From: Candidatus Competibacteraceae bacterium
Lineage (GTDB): Bacteria > Pseudomonadota > Gammaproteobacteria > Competibacterales > Competibacteraceae
Reading direction: 5' to 3'
Assembly: GCA_020445005.1 (NCBI GenBank)
Contig: JAGRHM010000222.1
Coordinates: forward strand, 3,375 to 8,524
DNA length: 5,150 nt
The notes under the pieces are model-generated. The model was not told the origin of the DNA and searched no databases. It saw only the letters and a list, made by a program, of their open reading frames with translations. Numbering within the stretch: position 1 is the stretch's first letter; each line of letters opens with the position of its first letter. The translations under genes were made by a program, and so were the position numbers. This document shows positions 1 to 5,150 of the stretch, piece after piece.

Positions 1-2495
1 TCGTGAGCGCTGCCATAGGCGGGAATGCGGGTTCCCAACCGACCCACCGCCCACCAGAGGTGTGGCGACTCTCCTTTGCGCGTCAGCCGCTTCAGTAGCA
101 ATTGGCCCAGTTCGACTTTGCGTGCTGCCGACAAACGCTCCAGCACCGCCGCCAGTCGCGCCATGTCTTCTATGCCCGGTTGCTTGTCTTTAGCCGTTTT
201 ACCGGTCGGGGGACGCAAACCGGTTAGCAGCTCTTCACCCAACCGCGCCTGCGCCGCCGCATCCAGTCCGCCGGCCACTCGTCGCCACAGCGTCCACCAT
301 TCCGAAACATTCTGTGCGTCGCGGACGAATTGCACCCCCCCTTCATAAAGCGTCCATAGTTGTCCGACGCGCCACTCGTCCAGAGGGAAACCAAAGCCGG
401 GACGTAAACAGTAGCCAACCAGACTGAACCAGAGTCGTTCATGATCGACTGAACGCCGCCGCCGGCGCGCGCCAGTCCATAACACGTTAAACAATTCACG
501 TAATAGCGGCGTCTCCCACGTCTCGCGCTTACCGAGCAGTCGTTCCAGTTCACTGCGCAGCCCCTTGATTTCCTTCTGTTCCACATCCGGCGCACGGGCG
601 CCATAGAAGCGTTCCAGTCGCGCCGCCGCTTCGGGAAAGCGTGGATGCAAGCGCGCCAGGGTGGTTGCATCGCTGCTGCGCAATGCAAAGGCCAGCCGCC
701 AACGTCCCTGAACGCCTTCCTCTTCCCTCAGAGGAAGGGCTGGGGGCGGGGACGCGACCGCGACGCAATCGACTTCCAGCGTCCCAACTTCGGTTAATTG
801 CGCAATCAATTGCACCGGAACCTCGCCTGTTTGTCCGCTTTTGATAACGGTGGCCACCGGCGGCAGAGGCATCAGGGTTTCGGCGTCCAGCGCGACGACT
901 TCGCCCGCCTGGCGCAGGGCATCGCCTGTGGAAGACAGGAGATTGAATTGCACCGGGGCGCCTAATCGCAGGGAAAAAGTTTGCTCCAGGCGAATTTCTC
1001 GGCCTTCTTCCGTACCTCGTGGCAACAGACAGACGCCGTGTTGTTTCTGGTAGCGACCACGGTCTACCACCAAGAAATAGCTGCGCGCCGAACCACCGCC
1101 AATGCGTAAACCCCGACCCCGACGCGCCAGACCGTAGGCCACTGCGCCACGCGCTACCGCCAGGTCGGGTTCAGGATTATCCAGCCGCAATAAGGGCTCT
1201 CCGCGCCAACGGCGGAGAATTTCCAGCAACCGTTCAACCAGGGCGACCCCGTGGAAAACACCGCCATTCAGTAATACCGCATCCGGCATGGGTAGACCAA
1301 TAACTGGAGTCCGCTTGCCCAAGGCCCGCTGCGCCGCCTCAACATGACCGGCTAGGAACGCGGCCAGATGACGGCTGATCGCTGCATCCGCCGCATAAGG
1401 CAGGCCAAATTCGATCACTGCCGCCCGCCGGCCTTGCGGTCGTTCGTCTGCACCCACGACCGGCATGAAACCATCCACCAGCAATGTGCGCACCTCGTCG
1501 CGGCTCAGTTCCGCGGAACGTGCGCCACCGATCAAACGGCTGCCGCCACCCACCAGGGTCACGGTCACCCGTTCGGGCGCATCCGCGGCCAGCAGCCGTT
1601 CCTTGGCGTTTCGACACTGTTGCAGGAGCTGGGAGAGTTCGCCGGCGCTCAAACGCCCGCCGCCAAGGCGTGTTTCGACCAGGCGCGCCAGGGTCAAGTC
1701 CATGTTGTCGCCGCCCAGCATCAGATGATCGCCAACGCCAATGCGGGTTAATTGCGGGCTGGCTTCTCCATGTTCGATCTGAATCAGCGTCAGATCAGTG
1801 GTGCCGCCGCCCACATCGCACACCAGCAGCAATCGGGATTCACCTAGCATCGTCGCCATTTCACGTTGGTGGCGGTATAGCCAGTCATAGCAGGCGGCCT
1901 GCGGTTCTTCTAGCAAGCGTAACTCGGGCAAGCCCGCTAGCCGTGCGGCTTCCACCGTCAGCGCTCGCGCCGCCTCGTCGAACGAAGCCGGCACCGTAAG
2001 CACCAGTTCCTGCCGTTCCAGCAATTGGCGAGGAAAGCGCTGATTCCAGGCCACGCGGATATGGGCGAGGAGGCTGGCGCTGGCGGCCAAAGGGGAAACC
2101 TTGGCGATCTCCGTCGCCGCGCCCCAGGGCAGAATCGGCGCAGTGCGGTCCACACCAGCGTGGGACAGCCAGCTTTTGGCGCTGGCCACCAGCCGGCCAG
2201 GTGTTCGCGAGCCGCGCTCCCGCGCCAGTTCGCCCACGATGACGTTGGCAACTTCGCCGGGATCGGTAAAGTTCCAGGGAAGTTGCGCATCCGCCGCCGC
2301 CAATTCACCCTCGGCCGGGTGATAGCGCATGGAAGGCAATAACGGTCGCGCCGCCACTGCGCCGGGAGCGATCAATTGCTCGATGGCAAATGGGTAAATC
2401 CAGGCGGGGCTGCGCAGGTCGGCGTAGGCCGCCACAGTATGGGTGGTGCCCAGGTCGATGCCGACCAGATAGCGGGGTGCGTTCGAGCGAGCGAT
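1..2495 (-). CDS. Hsp70-family protein with C-terminal DUF3731 domain (3' end outside window)
   Basis: This is a noncanonical Hsp70/DnaK-like ATPase, presumably cytoplasmic, with an unknown client. The frame is open for 831 codons plus two bases and leaves the window without a stop. Counting the proposed ATC start as residue 1, the nucleotide-binding domain shows phosphate-1 GIDLGTT (12-18), the DnaK K70 equivalent in ASAKSWL (K107), VPASFDEAAR (168-177), LEEPQAA (195-201, E197), phosphate-2 DVGGGTTD (227-234), LGGDNMD (260-266) and an adenosine-type LLNGGVF (408-414). These match the residues DnaK uses for ATP hydrolysis. A beta substrate-binding-like region follows (about 465-607), interrupted by a repeat-derived insert (about 581-597). 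From about 610 on, the RRRRRS-DHERLW (677-689), CLRPGFGFPLDEWR (from 696), WWTLWRRVAGGL (733-744) and WWAVGRLGTRIPAYGSAH (814-831) motifs match my memory of DUF3731 (Pfam PF12531). Homologs of this type are roughly 900 or more residues, so probably about 100 are missing. The start is unusual: no ATG, GTG or TTG exists between the in-frame TGA at 2621-2619 and the first motif. ATC at 2495-2493 is chosen because GGAGAG lies 8 bases upstream and the N-terminus then matches its paralog. The family call is firm; the start is uncertain. Confidence 0.9.
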   Translation of the reverse strand, partial: MARSNAPRYLVGIDLGTTHTVAAYADLRSPAWIYPFAIEQLIAPGAVAARPLLPSMRYHPAEGELAAADAQLPWNFTDPGEVANVIVGELARERGSRTPGRLVASAKSWLSHAGVDRTAPILPWGAATEIAKVSPLAASASLLAHIRVAWNQRFPRQLLERQELVLTVPASFDEAARALTVEAARLAGLPELRLLEEPQAACYDWLYRHQREMATMLGESRLLLVCDVGGGTTDLTLIQIEHGEASPQLTRIGVGDHLMLGGDNMDLTLARLVETRLGGGRLSAGELSQLLQQCRNAKERLLAADAPERVTVTLVGGGSRLIGGARSAELSRDEVRTLLVDGFMPVVGADERPQGRRAAVIEFGLPYAADAAISRHLAAFLAGHVEAAQRALGKRTPVIGLPMPDAVLLNGGVFHGVALVERLLEILRRWRGEPLLRLDNPEPDLAVARGAVAYGLARRGRGLRIGGGSARSYFLVVDRGRYQKQHGVCLLPRGTEEGREIRLEQTFSLRLGAPVQFNLLSSTGDALRQAGEVVALDAETLMPLPPVATVIKSGQTGEVPVQLIAQLTEVGTLEVDCVAVASPPPALPLREEEGVQGRWRLAFALRSSDATTLARLHPRFPEAAARLERFYGARAPDVEQKEIKGLRSELERLLGKRETWETPLLRELFNVLWTGARRRRRSVDHERLWFSLVGYCLRPGFGFPLDEWRVGQLWTLYEGGVQFVRDAQNVSEWWTLWRRVAGGLDAAAQARLGEELLTGLRPPTGKTAKDKQPGIEDMARLAAVLERLSAARKVELGQLLLKRLTRKGESPHLWWAVGRLGTRIPAYGSAH
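704..753. repeat. C-rich palindromic repeat inserted in frame in the DUF3731-type Hsp70 gene
   Basis: A perfect 9-bp inverted repeat (CCTTCCTCT at 715-723 and AGAGGAAGG at 730-738) encloses a 6-base loop. An outer pair, GTCCC (704-708) and GGGAC (749-753), brackets the element. The coding strand has a run of C-rich sequence beside the hairpin. This resembles the short palindromic intergenic repeats common in some Proteobacteria, which when read through give Ser-Pro-Leu-Arg-rich peptides. Here the coding strand reads SPPPALPLREEEG (about residues 582-594 of the Hsp70). The paralog in the same operon has roughly 13 fewer residues at this place, supporting an insertion. The exact boundaries and repeat family are uncertain. 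Confidence 0.65.
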
Positions 2496-2497
2496 GG

Positions 2498-4342
2498 TTA
2501 CTTCTCTCCACGCACGTCGAACTCTACCTTCCAGGTTTCTGCGCCGGTGCGTGATACGGCTTCCAGACGCAGTGTGCCAACTTCGGTCACAGCCGCATGC
2601 AGACGCACTGGCACCACCTCACCCGGTTGTCGGTCCTCGGCAGGGAGATTGGCCTCAATTTCCTCCAGTTCCTCCAACTCTTCCGGCGCCCATTGTTCCA
2701 ATACGGTACCGACCTGATCGACACGCCGCACGGAAGAGCCGAAGAAACGGAAGCGCACCGGCTCGCCTACAACTAACCCAACCTCCTGTGGCGGCAGTTC
2801 AGCCTGTGTTCCTTCTTCCATGCCGAATGGGGCAATGCACAAGCTCTGAATCGGCGGCTCCATGCCAGGCACTGCCGGCATCGCGCTTTCCACGCCGACG
2901 TAAAAGGATTTGGCGGTGCCGCCGCGAATCCGCACCCCGCGCCCGCGCCGCACATAGCCGTAATAGGCTGCGCCGCGCGCCACCGCCAGATCGAGATCAG
3001 CCCCTTCCAGCAGGCGCGCGGGCGGCGCGCTCTCGGCGGTGAGCCAACCGTTCAGCAAGTCCAGCGTCCGCTCCAGCAGCGAGTGCGCCTTGAACACGCC
3101 GCCGTTGAACAGCACCGCAGTGGGATGCAGGAAACTGGCGTGTTCCGGCAGACGATTCTCAAACCCGGCCAAGTTGCGGGTCGCTTCCACCTGTCGCCCC
3201 AGGAACGCCGCCAGATGGCGGGACATGGCGGCATCCTGGGCGTAGGGCAGGCCCAGTTTGGTCAATGCTGCCCGCGCCCGGATCGCCGGTCGCGCCGACG
3301 CATCCACTATCGGGAAGAATCCTTCCACCAGGGTCCGGGCGACTTCGTCGCGGGTCAGTTCGGTGCGCAAAGTTCCCCCGATCAACCGGGAACCGCGACT
3401 GGGCACTACCACCGGCACGGCGTCGACGCTGGCGTCGCTCAATAGAGTCTCCTTGGCGGAGCGGCAGCCGTGGGTGAGTCCTTGCAACTGCCAGGCGTCA
3501 AGCTGAGTTCCCTGTTCCGCCAGCTTGGCGCGGACGGCATGAGCCAAGGCCAGATCCATGTTGTCGCCGCCCAGCAGGATATGATCGCCCACCGCCACGC
3601 GCACCAGTTCCAGGGAGCCGTCGCGCTCAGTGACTGCGATCAGCGAGAAATCCGTCGTACCGCCCCCCAGATCGATGACTAGAATGATGTCGCCGACCCG
3701 CACCTGCTTGCGCCATTCGCCCCGTGTCGCCAGAATCCAGTGGTACAGCGCCGCCTGGGGTTCCTCCAGCAACACCAGATGACTGCCCAGCCCAACTGCC
3801 GCCGCCGCCTCGGCAGTCAGTTCCCGGGCGGCGGGATCGAAGGATGCGGGCACAGTCAACACCACTTCCTGTTCAGACAGCGGCGCATCCGGATGGCGCA
3901 AATCCCAGGCGGTGCGCAGATGCTCCAGATAGCGCATCGAAGCTTGCAGCGGCGATACCCGCTCGACCTCCTCCGGTGCTTCCACCGGCAAAATCGCCGC
4001 ACGCCGGTCAACGCCGGGATGGCACAGCCAGCTCTTGGCGCTGGCCACTAACCGGATGGGGGTGCGTCCGCCCATACTGCGAGCTAGCTCGCCGACGACA
4101 AAGGGCGGCTGCTTCCCCCACGGCAGGGTGCGATCCTCGGGACGTAATTCATCGGGATGGGGTAGATACAGGAAGGATGGTAACAACGGCCGTTCTTCAA
4201 CCGCGCCAGGAGCAGTCAACTGCGGGATAGCTTCGATCCAGTCGACCACATCATCCAGGTCGCTGGCCTGCAAGTCCACGGCCGCTAGCACACAGTGGGT
4301 TGTTCCCAGATCAATGCCGATGGCGAAACGGGCTTCGCTCAT
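2498..4342 (-). CDS. Lidless noncanonical Hsp70-family protein
   Basis: This complete 614-residue Hsp70/DnaK-family ATPase lacks the classic DnaK C-terminus. The nucleotide-binding domain has phosphate-1 GIDLGTT (9-15), K103 in ASAKSWL (DnaK K70 equivalent), VPASFD (164-169), LEEPQAA (192-198, E194 matching DnaK E171), phosphate-2 DLGGGTTD (224-231), LLGGDNMD (256-263), LFNGGVF (411-417) and VARGAAYYG (454-462). The catalytic D, K, E, T and D positions are all kept, so ATPase activity is expected. The stretch that should hold the DnaK hydrophobic linker is instead RRGRGVRIRGG (465-475). A beta substrate-binding-like region follows (about 476-614) with an acidic loop at 553-570. The protein stops there, so the helical lid of DnaK (about 130 residues) is absent. 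The ATG overlaps the stop of the DUF2760 gene in ATGA, with GGAGG 7 bases upstream. The stop is two bases before the proposed start of the next Hsp70 gene. Both junctions suggest translational coupling. It is clearly a paralog of the downstream gene but lacks that gene's DUF3731 part. The substrate and any J-domain partner are unknown. Confidence 0.95.
   Translation of the reverse strand: MSEARFAIGIDLGTTHCVLAAVDLQASDLDDVVDWIEAIPQLTAPGAVEERPLLPSFLYLPHPDELRPEDRTLPWGKQPPFVVGELARSMGGRTPIRLVASAKSWLCHPGVDRRAAILPVEAPEEVERVSPLQASMRYLEHLRTAWDLRHPDAPLSEQEVVLTVPASFDPAARELTAEAAAAVGLGSHLVLLEEPQAALYHWILATRGEWRKQVRVGDIILVIDLGGGTTDFSLIAVTERDGSLELVRVAVGDHILLGGDNMDLALAHAVRAKLAEQGTQLDAWQLQGLTHGCRSAKETLLSDASVDAVPVVVPSRGSRLIGGTLRTELTRDEVARTLVEGFFPIVDASARPAIRARAALTKLGLPYAQDAAMSRHLAAFLGRQVEATRNLAGFENRLPEHASFLHPTAVLFNGGVFKAHSLLERTLDLLNGWLTAESAPPARLLEGADLDLAVARGAAYYGYVRRGRGVRIRGGTAKSFYVGVESAMPAVPGMEPPIQSLCIAPFGMEEGTQAELPPQEVGLVVGEPVRFRFFGSSVRRVDQVGTVLEQWAPEELEELEEIEANLPAEDRQPGEVVPVRLHAAVTEVGTLRLEAVSRTGAETWKVEFDVRGEK
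2504..2509 (-). promoter_or_regulatory. Ribosome binding site pointing to an ATC start
   Basis: GGAGAG on the minus strand lies within the last codons of the upstream Hsp70 gene, 8 bases before ATC at 2495-2493. No ATG, GTG or TTG in the correct frame lies at a suitable distance. The site therefore decides the proposed start of the DUF3731-type Hsp70. Confidence 0.6.
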
Positions 4343-4890
4343 AGTTCGACCTCCGCCGGGGCCAGCACGCGGATATCATGGCCCTCCGCCAGTTTTGGCA
4401 ACCTGATGTCAGTGACCCGCCAGCCGCGATGCATCAACGTCCCGGTAAAGGGCGGTTGGCCGACCACATTGCCGGTTAAACGCACTGCTGTCGCATTGAA
4501 ACCGTCCGGCAAGACCAGCCGAGCGCCTTCGGTTTCCTCACGGACCGGCGCAATTTGGAGATGATCCCGAATCACCTTGCGGCAACCCTCATGGACCACT
4601 CGCGCCGCGCCGCCAATCTCGGCATCGGAATAGGTCGTGACGTTTTCCTCCAAAAAATCTATGAACCGCCCCTCCTGTTGCAGCAGCGCCAGCAGTTGCA
4701 ACGCGGAATCCGGTAGAGTATCACGCAGCGCTGGCCTGGGGTGACCACCGCCAGCCGGGCTCATTGACGCCGATTCACCTTGTTCCAACCGCGCCACGCT
4801 GCCGGCAAACTCATGATCAACCAGCATTCGCCAAGCCGCGCGCAGCGCCGCCGCCAGTCGGGAGATAAAACTTGATTGTGAAGCATTCAT
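4339..4890 (-). CDS. DUF2760 domain-containing protein
   Basis: This is a 183-residue protein of the DUF2760 family, which as far as I know has no established biochemical function. Family features visible are the LQLLALLQQEGRFIDFLEE segment (65-82), YSDAEIGGAARVVHEGCRKV (87-106), VRLTGNVVGQPPFTGTLMHRGWR (136-158) and the closing LPKLAEG....RVLAPAEVEL (164-183). The first 30 or so residues form a likely amphipathic helix, joined to the conserved core by a Gly/Pro-rich linker (about 43-60). There is no signal peptide or membrane segment, so it is probably cytoplasmic. The start is well supported: AAGGAG stands 8 bases before the ATG, and no alternative is needed. It is the first gene of the three-gene operon, and its TGA stop overlaps the ATG of the Hsp70 gene. 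I recall this family beside the same pair of Hsp70 genes in other Proteobacteria, which suggests a cofactor or adaptor role. That role is inference from gene order only. Confidence 0.92.
   Translation of the reverse strand: MNASQSSFISRLAAALRAAWRMLVDHEFAGSVARLEQGESASMSPAGGGHPRPALRDTLPDSALQLLALLQQEGRFIDFLEENVTTYSDAEIGGAARVVHEGCRKVIRDHLQIAPVREETEGARLVLPDGFNATAVRLTGNVVGQPPFTGTLMHRGWRVTDIRLPKLAEGHDIRVLAPAEVEL
4350..4354 (-). promoter_or_regulatory. Ribosome binding site of the lidless Hsp70 gene
   Basis: GGAGG, 7 bases before the ATG at 4342, lies inside the last codons of the DUF2760 gene. With the ATGA stop/start overlap it supports this start and implies translational coupling. Confidence 0.85.
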
Positions 4891-4898
4891 GAAACAAA

Positions 4899-4904
4899 CT
4901 CCTT
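4899..4904 (-). promoter_or_regulatory. Ribosome binding site of the DUF2760 gene
   Basis: AAGGAG on the minus strand, 8 bases before the ATG at 4890. It is a near-consensus site and fixes the start of the first operon gene. Confidence 0.85.
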
Positions 4905-4978
4905 AAATCGAACCGGTTTATGCGGTATCCTATCATGTGCCGGCAAGATGCTCGCTGATGACAATAAAACCGCCATCT

Positions 4979-4984
4979 TTTATA
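4979..4984 (-). promoter_or_regulatory. Possible -10 element for the Hsp70 operon
   Basis: TATAAA on the minus strand matches five of six bases of the sigma-70 -10 consensus and lies about 90 bases upstream of the DUF2760 start. The hexamer 17 bases further upstream is a poor -35, so the call is weak. A TTGACT on the plus strand at 4991-4996 could be a -35 for the divergent gene, but it lacks a good -10 at the usual spacing. Confidence 0.25.
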
Positions 4985-5127
4985 CCGGATTTGACTGATT
5001 AAGATTGGCGCGCACTATCGTGGTTAGCTAAATTTAAAGACAAGGGGCAACGTGGAGCGGTCTTCATTGATCGCTGTCCCCCGGCTCTTGCAAACCGGTA
5101 CATTAAGCAGATAGACCCGATTATTCC

Positions 5128-5132
5128 AGGAG
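5128..5132 (+). promoter_or_regulatory. Ribosome binding site of the divergent plus-strand gene
   Basis: AGGAG, 7 bases before the ATG at 5140. It is the main evidence that a gene begins at the right edge. Confidence 0.65.
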
Positions 5133-5139
5133 TGGCAGC

Positions 5140-5150
5140 ATGGCCCGCAT
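5140..5150 (+). CDS. Start of a divergent plus-strand gene (fragment)
   Basis: Only the first three codons and two bases are visible: Met-Ala-Arg, then AT. The call rests on the Shine-Dalgarno AGGAG at 5128-5132, placed 7 bases before the ATG, and on the position after a non-coding gap, divergent from the Hsp70 operon. The product cannot be identified from so little sequence. It could share a regulatory region with the operon. Confidence 0.6.

Larger units (their letters stand above)
4891..5139. other. Divergent intergenic region, probable control region
   Basis: This 249-bp stretch separates the minus-strand Hsp70 operon from a plus-strand gene start and is visibly richer in A and T than the flanking genes, especially at 4960-5040. 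It must hold the operon promoter unless that lies upstream in the next gene. I see short perfect palindromes AACCGGTT (4911-4918) and TTAGCTAA (5024-5031). I see no convincing sigma-32 (heat shock) promoter, no RNA gene and no strong terminator hairpin. Confidence 0.7.

Noticed and set aside
224..688. A 154-codon minus-strand frame overlapping the 3' part of the Hsp70-DUF3731 gene
   Set aside because: It is out of frame with the intact Hsp70 frame, which I translated across this stretch without a stop. The composition is Arg/Trp/Cys-rich, typical of a shifted frame.
715..738. The hairpin as an intrinsic terminator inside the Hsp70 gene
   Set aside because: No U-tract follows it on either strand, and it is in the middle of an open reading frame. 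A repeat insertion explains it better.
1484..1999. A 171-codon plus-strand open frame antisense to the DUF3731-type Hsp70
   Set aside because: It has no recognisable domain, an Arg/Pro-rich composition, no convincing ribosome binding site, and lies fully within the continuous Hsp70 frame on the other strand.
2305..2511. A short ATG-started minus-strand frame at the gene 2/gene 3 junction as the start of gene 3
   Set aside because: It is in another frame and ends after 68 codons. Its translation lacks the GIDLGTT motif that the gene 3 frame encodes at the same place.
2494..3042. A 182-codon plus-strand open frame antisense to the lidless Hsp70
   Set aside because: It has an Arg/Pro/Ser-rich low-complexity translation with no family motif, and lies wholly opposite a well-supported Hsp70 gene. 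It is an expected by-product of GC-rich coding DNA.
4945..4979. AAGATG / CATCTT inverted repeat as a terminator
   Set aside because: The 6-bp arms are separated by 23 bases and there is no GC-rich stem. It lies upstream of both divergent genes, where a terminator is not needed.

Overview
The window is 5150 bp of GC-rich, densely coding DNA. It suggests a proteobacterium, most likely a gammaproteobacterium, although no marker gene fixes the taxon. Support comes from the strong GC bias at third codon positions, the DUF2760 / Hsp70 / Hsp70-DUF3731 gene order (which I recall mainly from Proteobacteria), and a C-rich palindromic repeat of the kind scattered through some gammaproteobacterial genomes.

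Layout: almost everything lies on the minus strand and reads right to left as one compact operon. (1) 4890-4339 encodes a 183-residue DUF2760 protein with a strong ribosome binding site. (2) 4342-2498 encodes a 614-residue noncanonical Hsp70 that ends just after the beta substrate-binding region and has no helical lid. It overlaps gene 1 by four bases (ATGA). (3) From about 2495 to the left edge runs a second Hsp70 paralog, at least 831 codons long, whose C-terminal part is a DUF3731-type domain; its 3' end lies outside the window. I translated this frame codon by codon and it stays open throughout. To the right, 4891-5139 is a 249-bp divergent intergenic region. At 5140 a plus-strand gene begins behind a good Shine-Dalgarno, with only 11 bases visible.

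How the genes may work together: the two Hsp70 homologs keep the ATPase residues of DnaK but lack the canonical hydrophobic interdomain linker and the lid. The junctions point to translational coupling and matched expression of all three proteins. No J-domain protein or nucleotide exchange factor is visible. The simplest inference is a specialised, possibly hetero-oligomeric, chaperone-like module with DUF2760 as a small partner. Its substrate is unknown.

The two most unusual sequence features are both in gene 3. First, its reading frame has no ATG, GTG or TTG between an in-frame stop and the first ATP-binding motif; the well-placed Shine-Dalgarno points to an ATC codon. Second, a palindromic, C-rich repeat is inserted in frame near the end of the beta domain and adds about 13 residues relative to its paralog.
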